Source of the DNA: Desulfobacterales bacterium
GTDB lineage: Bacteria > Desulfobacterota > Desulfobacteria > Desulfobacterales > JAHIVH01
Direction: 5' to 3'
Assembly (NCBI GenBank): GCA_020056645.1
Contig: JAGVHJ010000285.1
Coordinates: 1-7,277 of the forward strand
DNA length: 7,277 nucleotides
Within the stretch, counting starts at the first letter, position 1. Each line of letters opens with the position of its first letter. Under the pieces are notes generated by a model. The model did no database searches, was not told the origin of the DNA, and was given only the letters and a program-made list of their open reading frames with translations. Shown one piece after another: positions 1 to 5,998 of the stretch. The translations under genes and the position numbers were made by a program.

Positions 1-10
1 ATCAAAATTT

Positions 11-35
11 TTTTCCAACGCCGGAGTTGGGAAAA
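11..35 (+). repeat. Short inverted repeat upstream of pabA
   Basis: Arms CCAAC (15-19) and GTTGG (26-30) enclose a 6-base loop. Flanking TTTT and GAAAA can extend the pairing with one bulged G. The left arm contains AACGCC (17-22), which recurs exactly as the start of the terminator's 5' arm (68-73). It lies either in the 3' end of an upstream gene or in a leader; the window is too short to tell. Confidence 0.35.
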
Positions 36-67
36 TTAACAAAAATTTGAACATCGAGTAACAGGCA

Positions 68-104
68 AACGCCACCCAGGCTCAAACCGGGTGGCGTTTT
101 TTTT
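68..104 (+). terminator. Rho-independent terminator just before pabA
   Basis: A perfect 10-bp stem pairs AACGCCACCC (68-77) with GGGTGGCGTT (89-98). The loop is 11 bases, and eight T residues run through 97-104. This is a textbook intrinsic terminator on the + strand. It most simply ends the transcript of a gene lying upstream of the window. The pabA start codon follows only 11 bases after the T-run, so no promoter fits between them. pabA must therefore be transcribed by read-through or from a promoter upstream of the terminator, which makes an attenuator role possible. Confidence 0.88.
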
Positions 105-115
105 ATGGGAAAAAC

Positions 116-721
116 ATGATGGAAAAAGAGTCCTCTCCCTTATTGCTGGTGCTCGATAATTATGACTCATTCACCTATAATCTGGTCCAGATGTTTAGAC
201 GCCATGATCTGAAAATCGAGGTATATCGGAGCGACAAGCTCTCGATCGAGACAATGCAAAAGGCGCGTCCCGATTATATCCTGATCAGTCCAGGCCCCAA
301 AGATCCCCTTCATGCCGGTATTTCGGTGTCAGCCATCCAGACCTTCTATCAAGCGATTCCCATTTTAGGGGTTTGCCTTGGCATGCAGTGCATCAATGAG
401 GCGTTCGGTGGTAAAACCATTCGGGCGCCAGTACCGGTCCACGGGAAAACCTCAGACATCGTTCACACGGGAACGCATCTTTTCAAAGGCCTCCCCTCTC
501 CGGTAAGAGTGGCCCGATACCATTCGCTCATGACCGCCCCGAATGGTTCCGAACTGGAAATCACCGCCAGGAGTCCGGATGGGGTCATCATGGGATTGTC
601 CCACCCCCTGCGACCGCTCCACGGGGTTCAGTTCCATCCCGAGAGTTTTCTCACGGAGAAAGGGGCGGTGATCATAGAAAATTTTTTGAAACTGGGTCCA
701 TTGAAAGCCTCTTTGCCATGA
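116..721 (+). CDS. pabA: Aminodeoxychorismate synthase component II (glutamine amidotransferase)
   Basis: This is a class I glutamine amidotransferase of the PabA/TrpG family, 201 residues, a normal length. It hydrolyses glutamine and passes ammonia to PabB for conversion of chorismate to 4-amino-4-deoxychorismate in cytosolic folate synthesis. Visible motifs are DNYDSFTYN near the N-terminus (14-22), the SPGP oxyanion loop (58-61), the nucleophile elbow GVCLGMQ with Cys87, HGK (109-111), and VQFHPES with His174 and Glu176 completing the catalytic triad. TrpG and PabA are hard to separate by sequence alone and one protein can serve both pathways; the PabA call rests on the adjoining pabB-pabC fusion. 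Start ATG 116 is used. ATG 119 is equally possible and sits 8 bases from a modest GGGA ribosome binding site (107-110). The stop overlaps an ATG at 718 in an ATGA arrangement. Confidence 0.93.
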   Translation: MMEKESSPLLLVLDNYDSFTYNLVQMFRRHDLKIEVYRSDKLSIETMQKARPDYILISPGPKDPLHAGISVSAIQTFYQAIPILGVCLGMQCINEAFGGKTIRAPVPVHGKTSDIVHTGTHLFKGLPSPVRVARYHSLMTAPNGSELEITARSPDGVIMGLSHPLRPLHGVQFHPESFLTEKGAVIIENFLKLGPLKASLP

Positions 722-727
722 AAACAC

Positions 728-732
728 GGGAG
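728..732 (+). promoter_or_regulatory. Ribosome binding site deciding the pabBC start
   Basis: GGGAG lies 6 bases before ATG 739, an ideal spacing. The earlier in-frame ATG 718, which overlaps the pabA stop, has no comparable purine-rich sequence in front of it. I therefore prefer 739, although re-initiation at 718 through the ATGA overlap cannot be excluded. The choice changes only seven N-terminal residues. Confidence 0.6.
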
Positions 733-738
733 CATGCC

Positions 739-2982
739 ATGAACGACGCGATCCAAGAGATCATCGAGAAGACCGGAAAAATCATTAGGGTTCACCGGGA
801 ACGCTTCAGCCATGAGGAGTCTTTCATCGACCTCTCGGCCCACTTTTCCCATCTTCCCGGAACCGTCCTCCTCTTGAGCGGCGGTGGGCTCGACTGCGCC
901 AGATACCATATCCTCGCCGCGCATCCCTATATCACCTGTTCCGGCAGGGGCCGAACCATCACAATCACCACCGGCGAAAAGAGCCTCACCTTTGAGGGAG
1001 ACCCCTTTAAAACGATTAAAGCCCTGATCCGGGCCTATGCGCTTCCGGATCCGCTACCGCCCCCGGAGCTGCCGGTCATGGCGGGGCTTTTCGGCTACCT
1101 CTCCTATGACCTGAAAGACGCCATCGAAACGCTTCCTAAAACCGCCGTGGACGATCTGCGGCTGCCCCATTTTTATTTGACCGCTCCCGCGATCCTTCTT
1201 GTTCATGATAGACAAAATGGGACCACCACCCTTTGCATACCGGAAGGTCCGGCTGGTGCTATTCAAGAGGTCAAGGAGACCCTTTACGCCATTCAAAACA
1301 GGACTCAGGAACCCCGTTGCAACGGAACAACAGGGGAGCGCCTCCATTCCAATTTCACCCAGGAGACCTATATGGCGGCGGTTGAGACCATCCGTGACTA
1401 TATCGCCTCCGGACATGTCTATCAGGTTAACATGAGCCAGCGCTTCCAGATTGGATTCAAGGGAGACCCCTTTTCCCTCTTCACCGATCTCTTTAAAAAG
1501 AACCCCGCTCCTTTTTTTGCGTTCATCAACGCCCAGGACCACGCCATCCTCTCCACCTCTCCGGAACGGTTCCTCTGTCAAAAAGGAAGCCTCGTGGAAA
1601 GCAGGCCCATCAAAGGAACCCGGCCCCGTGGAAAAACCCAAGAGCAGGATGACGACCTGAAACGAGATCTCCAGGAAAGCACCAAAGATGACGCGGAGCT
1701 CTCCATGATAGTGGATCTAATCCGGAACGACATGGGAAAGGTGTGCGCGCCGGGAACGGTTAGAGTCTCCGCCCACAAACGCCTGGAACCCTATGAAAAC
1801 GTCTGGCACATGGTCTCTATCGTCGAGGGAGTTCTTGAAGCGCCCCTTGACGCCGTCGACCTGATCCAGGCCACCTTTCCCGGCGGATCCATCACCGGAT
1901 GCCCGAAAATCCGGTCGATGGAGATCATTGATGAACTAGAGAGCGTCAGACGCCATATTTATACCGGATCGATCGGATATATCAGCTTTCATAAAACCAT
2001 GGACCTTTCCATCGCCATCCGGACAGCGACCCTCTATCAGGGCTCCCTCTATTTTTCCGTGGGCGGCGGCGTGGTCTACGACTCGGACCCCTTATCCGAA
2101 TTCAAAGAGACCCTGCACAAGGGAGAGACCCTGATGAAGACGATCTTGGGCCGGAACAGAGCGGTTTTAAACCCCAGCTATGTCTGGCATAATGGAAGGC
2201 TCCTTCCCACGGAAAAGGCATGCGCGCCCATATCCGATCTTGGATTTCAGTATGGATTCGGCTTTTTTGAAACGCTCCGCGTGGTGTATGGCCAGATCCG
2301 GTTTCTGGATGACCACATCCGCCGGTTCAACCAGACGTGGGAAAAACTATATGGAACCCTCCCCCCAGATCTGAGCTGGGATGCGATCATTGAACGAGTT
2401 CTCAAAAAAAACCGCCTCATGGACCAGGTGGCGGCCGTAAAAATAGTCTCAACATCGGGAACCGGCGTGCGGGACTCTTTTGACGGTCAATTGATCGTCA
2501 GCGCACGGGCCTATCGCCACAGGTTTGAAGAGACCGGACAAAAGGGAATCCGCCTCATAAGCGCCCCCTTTCCCAGAGAGAGCTGGCTTTCAAACCACAA
2601 GACACTCAACTATCTGGAATATTATTTGGCAGGCCGCCACGCAAAAGAGTTTCATGGGGATGAGGCCCTTCTCTTGAATCCAGACCAGAGCATCTCTGAA
2701 ACAAACACCGCCAATATTCTGATCCTCTCAGGGAACACCCTGATCGTGCCGGAGACACGCCATAAGCTTCCAGGAATCATGGAAAAAAAGATCATCGCCC
2801 TCCTCACCGCCTGGGGGTTTCAAACGGCCAAAAAAAAAGTGTTTAAAACCGATCTGTTTCAGGCCGAGCGTGTCCTGGTCTCCAATTCGCTGATGGGGGC
2901 GGTGCCTGTCTTATCCCTGGATCAGATACCGCTTGGGGGGTCATCCGGTATCATTGATCAAATCAACCAGGCGCTGCTCTAA
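739..2982 (+). CDS. pabBC: Fused aminodeoxychorismate synthase component I / aminodeoxychorismate lyase
   Basis: A bifunctional protein of 747 residues counted from ATG 739 (754 from ATG 718). Residues 20-165 form the Anth_synt_I N-terminal domain and about 205-465 the chorismate-binding domain. The latter has PIKGTRPRG (290-298), VDLIRND (325-331), FPGGSITGCPKIRSME (380-395) and SVGGGVVYDSDP (440-451). Lys292 in PIKGT is the lysine known from PabB enzymes, where anthranilate synthases usually have PIAGT, so the substrate path is folate, not tryptophan. A linker near 470-480 leads to a class IV PLP aminotransferase-fold domain (about 481-747). It has DLGFQYGFGFFETLRV (500-515), the PLP lysine Lys621 in NHKTLNYLEYYLA, SISETNTANI (651-660) and LPGIM (677-681). 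This domain releases pyruvate to give 4-aminobenzoate. A branched-chain or D-amino-acid aminotransferase is a formal alternative for this half, but the fusion strongly favours PabC. With pabA it completes the pathway branch. Confidence 0.93.
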   Translation: MNDAIQEIIEKTGKIIRVHRERFSHEESFIDLSAHFSHLPGTVLLLSGGGLDCARYHILAAHPYITCSGRGRTITITTGEKSLTFEGDPFKTIKALIRAYALPDPLPPPELPVMAGLFGYLSYDLKDAIETLPKTAVDDLRLPHFYLTAPAILLVHDRQNGTTTLCIPEGPAGAIQEVKETLYAIQNRTQEPRCNGTTGERLHSNFTQETYMAAVETIRDYIASGHVYQVNMSQRFQIGFKGDPFSLFTDLFKKNPAPFFAFINAQDHAILSTSPERFLCQKGSLVESRPIKGTRPRGKTQEQDDDLKRDLQESTKDDAELSMIVDLIRNDMGKVCAPGTVRVSAHKRLEPYENVWHMVSIVEGVLEAPLDAVDLIQATFPGGSITGCPKIRSMEIIDELESVRRHIYTGSIGYISFHKTMDLSIAIRTATLYQGSLYFSVGGGVVYDSDPLSEFKETLHKGETLMKTILGRNRAVLNPSYVWHNGRLLPTEKACAPISDLGFQYGFGFFETLRVVYGQIRFLDDHIRRFNQTWEKLYGTLPPDLSWDAIIERVLKKNRLMDQVAAVKIVSTSGTGVRDSFDGQLIVSARAYRHRFEETGQKGIRLISAPFPRESWLSNHKTLNYLEYYLAGRHAKEFHGDEALLLNPDQSISETNTANILILSGNTLIVPETRHKLPGIMEKKIIALLTAWGFQTAKKKVFKTDLFQAERVLVSNSLMGAVPVLSLDQIPLGGSSGIIDQINQALL

Positions 2983-3039
2983 TGGGGACAAAAGCCGGGG
3001 AAACCCATTCTCGATCCGTGAGAGGTGTTTATTTTTCGT

Positions 3040-3066
3040 TTGACATCAACCCCATAAATTTATTAA
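3040..3066 (+). promoter_or_regulatory. Possible sigma70 promoter upstream of the acyl-CoA ligase
   Basis: A perfect TTGACA -35 (3040-3045) is followed after 15 bases by TATTAA (3061-3066), a 4-of-6 match to the -10 consensus. The short spacer makes this a weak call. A rival -10, TATATT (3167-3172), lies downstream without a recognisable -35. Either could drive the ligase gene at 3254. The whole gap 2983-3253 contains no gene I can support and no convincing terminator for pabBC. Confidence 0.35.
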
Positions 3067-3141
3067 CTGACCAGTACGCAGTGATCTCAACCGATTTTTT
3101 TACGTTTTAACATTCAGGGTTTAGAAACGCCTTTTTAAAGC

Positions 3142-3165
3142 GGGAGAAACCAAACGGTTTTTCCC
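3142..3165 (+). repeat. 10-bp hairpin or operator-like dyad
   Basis: GGGAGAAACC (3142-3151) pairs with GGTTTTTCCC (3156-3165) along all ten positions if one G-U wobble is allowed. The loop is only AAAC. No T-run follows on either strand, so it is not an intrinsic terminator. It directly precedes a TATATT hexamer (3167-3172) and would cover the -35 position of a promoter using that hexamer, which fits a regulator binding site. A 5'-leader RNA hairpin is the alternative. Confidence 0.5.
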
Positions 3166-3179
3166 ATATATTAATCGAA

Positions 3180-3220
3180 TTAATCCCCCCCTGTTCCCAG
3201 AAGGAGCGCCAGGGGATTAA
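3180..3220 (+). repeat. Inverted repeat in the acyl-CoA ligase leader
   Basis: TTAATCCCC (3180-3188) and GGGGATTAA (3212-3220) are exact complements. An alternative pairing joins CCCCTG (3188-3193) to CAGGGG (3210-3215) and TTAAT to ATTAA with three C bases bulged. ATTAAT also occurs twice three bases apart (3170-3175 and 3179-3184). The structure ends 33 bases before the ATG and lacks a T-run, so a leader RNA structure or a DNA operator is more likely than a terminator. Confidence 0.45.
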
Positions 3221-3253
3221 ACAAAACCTTAGAACACTATAGGCAGGGAAATC

Positions 3254-5104
3254 ATGACCATTAAGCAAATGCCATGGGAAAAAGAGTACAAGGTTTTCGG
3301 TATCCCCAGGACGCTGACGCCATATCCTGATAAACCGGTTTTTCACGCGCTGGATGTTGCGGCTAAAAAGTATAAAACGCAGGGCTTGATTCAGTTCAAC
3401 TATAAGATGACCTATCCCGAACTCAAAGATCAGGTGGACCGGCTGGCCACCGCGCTGGCGGAAATGGGTCTGAAAAAGGGAGAGCGGGTCGCCACCCTCC
3501 TTCCCACCTCCATTCAGTTCGTCCTTTCGGATTTCGCCATTGCCAAGGCAGGTCTTGTCCATATCCCGGGAAGTTCGCTGGAACCCCTCGCCACCCTTGA
3601 ACACAAATTCAACGAAGGAACGCCCAAGGTGTTGATCTGCATGGCGGAGAGCAAAGATCTGGCCAAATCGCTCATGGAATCGACCTCCATCGATATCGTC
3701 ATCCTGACGGAAATCGAAGACTACTCCTTGGCGCCCCCTGTTAAAAAGCCGATTAGGGATATCGCAAATGTTTTTTGGATCACCGAATTGATCGAAAAAA
3801 CAAAACCCTATCCCCCCCAGTACGATTATGATGTTGAAAAGGATCTGGAGCTTCTTCTCTTCACCGGCGGCACCACCGGTCTTCCCAAGGGATGCATGCT
3901 CACCCACAGAAATATATACGCCAACGCCATTCAGAGTCTGCATGGATTCGGCGCCGCGGGCAAACTCTTCAAGGGGGCCATTTCCGTGCTGATCGGCCTG
4001 CCCCTTTTTCACGCCTATGGCCACCTGGTCATGCACTCCATGGTGGTGGATGGATACAATCAGATCCTGATCCCGGACGCGCGGGACACCAAGTCCATGG
4101 TCGAAATGATCCGCACCTATTACCCGGTCATCCAGATGGGCGTTCCCACCCAGTTTCTCAAAATAACCGATGAGGCCTTGGACGGCATCGGCATTCTGGG
4201 TGTTTCCGGTTCAGCGCCGCTTCCCCCCAATACCCAGAAAAAATTCGAGGAAAAATCCGGGGGCGGCGTCATGGAGGGATATGGCCTCTCTGAAATGTCC
4301 CCCTGCACCCACCTGAACACCTCTTTTCTGCTGAGGCTACTTGGCGGCAGGACCGCCGTTCAGATGAACAACATGTTCCTGGGTTTGCCAGGCGTGACGC
4401 CGACCATCAACTGGTTCCTCAAAAAAGTGGGAAGCAAAAATTTCGGATACATCATGACCCGGGGCATCTATTTTCTGGTCAGCCGGACCAAGAAAGAGGG
4501 CTCTTCCAGCAAAAAAAATGAAAAACGGGGAACCGCCGGCATTCTATTTCCAGATACCGAAGTGAAGCTCCTTGATATCGATACCGGTGAAAAGCTCTCC
4601 CCGGAAGATATCATTTCCGGAAAAAAAGGGGAGATGTGCCTGAAGGGCCCCCAACGGATGCTGGGTTACTGGCCAGAGCCTGGAAAAGGGCTTGATGATG
4701 AAGGCTATGTGCGGACAGGGGATGTGGTCACCATCGATGAAAACGGTTATTTCTATATAGTCGACCGGACGAAAGACATGATCAACGTCTCCGGGTATAA
4801 GGTCTATTCGCGGGAGATCGACGATCTCCTCTACTCCTTTCCCGGTGCGGAACACGCGGCCACCGTGGGCGTCCCCGATCCGGAAAGGGAAGGAAGCGAA
4901 CGGGTGGTGGTGTTTATTCAGCCCAAACCCGAATATAAGGACCGCATCAAGGAAGAAGAGGTGATCGAATACTTAAAAACCAAGATCGCTAAATACGCCG
5001 TTCCCAAGCGGGTGAAGTTCGTTGATGAAATGCCCTTGACCGAAGTGCAGAAGCTCAATAAAAAAGCGATCCGCCAGATGGCCATCGAAGAGTACGCAAA
5101 ATAG
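3254..5104 (+). CDS. AMP-forming acyl-CoA ligase (long-chain fatty-acid CoA ligase-like)
   Basis: A 616-residue member of the ANL adenylating superfamily that should activate a carboxylic acid with ATP and transfer it to coenzyme A. Motifs in order are the phosphate loop LFTGGTTGLPKG (202-213), GYGLSEMSP (342-350), the adenosine-binding aspartate in YVRTGD (485-490), the hinge DRTKDMINVSGYKV (504-517), and PLTEVQKLNKKAIR (594-607) with Lys600 at the catalytic-lysine position. In the last motif the usual Gly before that lysine is Gln599. The core resembles long-chain fatty acyl-CoA ligases, but substrate specificity cannot be read here; aromatic or medium-chain acids remain possible. Between the GYG motif and TAGILFPDTEV there are about 65 extra residues (roughly 357-423) with hydrophobic stretches and a Lys/Ser-rich end. 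No signal peptide is seen. AGGGA (3245-3249) precedes the start by 4 bases. The gene appears to be its own transcription unit. Confidence 0.9.
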   Translation: MTIKQMPWEKEYKVFGIPRTLTPYPDKPVFHALDVAAKKYKTQGLIQFNYKMTYPELKDQVDRLATALAEMGLKKGERVATLLPTSIQFVLSDFAIAKAGLVHIPGSSLEPLATLEHKFNEGTPKVLICMAESKDLAKSLMESTSIDIVILTEIEDYSLAPPVKKPIRDIANVFWITELIEKTKPYPPQYDYDVEKDLELLLFTGGTTGLPKGCMLTHRNIYANAIQSLHGFGAAGKLFKGAISVLIGLPLFHAYGHLVMHSMVVDGYNQILIPDARDTKSMVEMIRTYYPVIQMGVPTQFLKITDEALDGIGILGVSGSAPLPPNTQKKFEEKSGGGVMEGYGLSEMSPCTHLNTSFLLRLLGGRTAVQMNNMFLGLPGVTPTINWFLKKVGSKNFGYIMTRGIYFLVSRTKKEGSSSKKNEKRGTAGILFPDTEVKLLDIDTGEKLSPEDIISGKKGEMCLKGPQRMLGYWPEPGKGLDDEGYVRTGDVVTIDENGYFYIVDRTKDMINVSGYKVYSREIDDLLYSFPGAEHAATVGVPDPEREGSERVVVFIQPKPEYKDRIKEEEVIEYLKTKIAKYAVPKRVKFVDEMPLTEVQKLNKKAIRQMAIEEYAK

Positions 5105-5132
5105 CTTTTTTCTCCTTGATCTTCAAATTTTT

Positions 5133-5176
5133 AGCGATTTCAGGGCCTGACAATCCATCCGGGCCTTGAAATCGCT
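5133..5176 (+). terminator. 16-bp hairpin after the acyl-CoA ligase
   Basis: Bases 5133-5148 pair with 5161-5176 over sixteen positions, two of them G-U wobbles, around a 12-base loop. The hairpin starts 29 bases after the ligase stop codon and ends 20 bases before the yhbY promoter. Only TTCTC follows the stem, so the U-tract is poor. It may stop RNA polymerase weakly, need a factor, or mainly protect the 3' end of the ligase mRNA. Position and strength make a terminator or 3'-end role the best guess. Confidence 0.55.
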
Positions 5177-5195
5177 TCTCGTCGCAAACTATTTT

Positions 5196-5224
5196 TTGAC
5201 AAAGCCCAAAACACCCAGTATAAA
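5196..5224 (+). promoter_or_regulatory. Near-consensus sigma70 promoter for yhbY
   Basis: TTGACA (5196-5201) is a perfect -35. A 17-base spacer leads to TATAAA (5219-5224), which matches the -10 consensus at five of six positions. Transcription should start near 5231, giving a leader of about 33 bases. GAAGGGAG (5251-5258) then forms a strong ribosome binding site 5 bases before ATG 5264. This is the clearest promoter in the window. Confidence 0.82.
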
Positions 5225-5263
5225 GCGCCATTTCTTGAACATTCATAGACGAAGGGAGCGATC

Positions 5264-5575
5264 ATGGAAAAATTGAAGGGATCTCAAAAAAAATATCTGC
5301 GGGAAATCGCCCATGGGCTCAAAGCCGTGGTGATCATCGGACACAAAGGGATAACTGAGCCGCTCATTCAATCGATCAACGAATCCCTTTCGGCCCATGA
5401 ACTCATCAAGATCAAATTCATCGACTTCAAGGAAAAGCCTCAAAAAATAGCCATGCTCGAAACCATAGAAACCATGAGCCAGTGCGAGATGATCGGTCTC
5501 ACCGGGCATGTGGCGATTCTCTTCAAACAAAATAAAAATCCGGAAAAACGAAAAATCAAGCTTCCGGAAAAATAG
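5264..5575 (+). CDS. yhbY: YhbY-family CRM-domain RNA-binding protein
   Basis: A 103-residue protein that is essentially one CRS1-YhbY (CRM) domain, close to the usual length of bacterial YhbY. Known members bind RNA and associate with pre-50S ribosomal particles during assembly. Visible family signatures are LRGIAH-like LREIAHGLKAVV (12-23), the GxxG loop as GHKG (26-29) followed by ITEPLI, and HELIKIKF (45-52). The C-terminus is very basic (KNPEKRKIKLPEK), as expected for RNA contact. The gene has its own strong promoter and ribosome binding site, which suits a housekeeping role. It converges with the minus-strand operon, with five bases between stop codons, and its last codons carry a hairpin that looks like that operon's terminator. 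Confidence 0.92.
   Translation: MEKLKGSQKKYLREIAHGLKAVVIIGHKGITEPLIQSINESLSAHELIKIKFIDFKEKPQKIAMLETIETMSQCEMIGLTGHVAILFKQNKNPEKRKIKLPEK
5534..5568 (-). terminator. Intrinsic terminator of the pyrR-moaB operon, inside yhbY
   Basis: Read on the minus strand, TCCGGAA (5568-5562) pairs with TTCCGGA (5545-5539) around a 16-base loop and is followed directly by TTTTTATTTT. On the + strand the same hairpin is followed by AAAATAG, so it works in one direction only. It lies 13 bases past the stop codon of the last minus-strand gene, at the expected place. It is unusual in being encoded within the C-terminal codons of convergent yhbY. The loop is longer than average, which lowers confidence. Confidence 0.65.
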
Positions 5576-5580
5576 CGCCT

Positions 5581-5985
5581 TTATTCGGAGGCACGAGCAC
5601 AGGCCTCCCTGAGCCGCTCCTTGACATAGGCCACCACCTCCTCATCGGGTTCGGAGATATCGAAACAGTGTCCATCCTCTCCCAGGAGGCCTCCTGGCAC
5701 CAGATCGCCCCTCTCTTCCGGATCGCTAATCAGGTCCCCGTAAAAACAGACCGAAAGCCACCGGTTTCCCGGATCATCGTCAATCACATCGATCATGGTG
5801 AACAGATGCCGCTCTTTCTGACGAACATGCTTCGCCCGCAACGAGAAGCTGATGCCGGGACGGCCTATAAAATCAAACATCACGCCTCCCAGGGAATCGA
5901 GAAACCCTTTCAGGCCGGTGAAGATCACCTTCATATCCTGGGATGCCCCGCTCCAGGAATCAACAAATGTATCGTACCCTTCCAT
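5581..5985 (-). CDS. Conserved-looking hypothetical protein, third gene of the pyrR-moaB operon
   Basis: A 134-residue protein I do not recognise. It has no signal peptide, membrane segment or nucleotide-binding loop. The first 45 residues alternate polar and hydrophobic stretches. A dense, motif-like core follows: SFSLRAKH (46-53), IDVIDDDP (65-72), RWLSVCFYGDLISDPEERGD (75-94), VPGGLLGEDG (96-105). The end is a Glu/Arg-rich helix (113-134). Three cysteines (80, 107, 129) are not arranged as a metal-binding motif. The protein is acidic and probably cytosolic. The start at 5985 is chosen because AAGGAG (5998-5993) sits 7 bases ahead of it; an open frame extends to 6054 but would run into moaB and has no better start signal. 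Coupling to moaB suggests a shared expression need, possibly but not demonstrably a molybdenum-cofactor link. Confidence 0.75.
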   Translation of the reverse strand: MEGYDTFVDSWSGASQDMKVIFTGLKGFLDSLGGVMFDFIGRPGISFSLRAKHVRQKERHLFTMIDVIDDDPGNRWLSVCFYGDLISDPEERGDLVPGGLLGEDGHCFDISEPDEEVVAYVKERLREACARASE

Positions 5986-5992
5986 ATCTTTA

Positions 5993-5998
5993 CTCCTT
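5993..5998 (-). promoter_or_regulatory. Ribosome binding site overlapping the moaB stop codon
   Basis: AAGGAG on the minus strand (5998-5993) shares two bases with the moaB stop TAA (5999-5997) and precedes ATG 5985 by 7 bases. It fixes the start of the 134-residue gene and implies translational coupling to moaB. Confidence 0.75.

Noticed and set aside
2..61. C-terminal tail of an upstream + strand gene ending at TAA 59-61
   Set aside because: The 19-codon tail is placed sensibly before the terminator, but other frames are also open here and 20 codons are too few to support a gene.
1054..1641. A 195-codon minus-strand open frame opposite pabBC
   Set aside because: It is fully antisense to conserved PabB sequence and shows no recognisable motif or ribosome binding site.
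3081..3101. Terminator for pabBC using the T-run at 3095-3101
   Set aside because: The only stem before the T-run has four weak pairs, one of them a wobble, so I do not call it.
3107..4036. A 309-codon open frame on the minus strand opposite the acyl-CoA ligase
   Set aside because: It lies antisense to well-conserved ligase sequence, has a composition unlike a real domain (Gly, Phe and Arg rich with no motifs), and spans the intergenic dyads. It is a shadow of the ligase codon pattern.
5577..5592. GCCT/AGGC hairpin as a + strand terminator for yhbY
   Set aside because: The stem is four pairs long and no T-run follows on the + strand.
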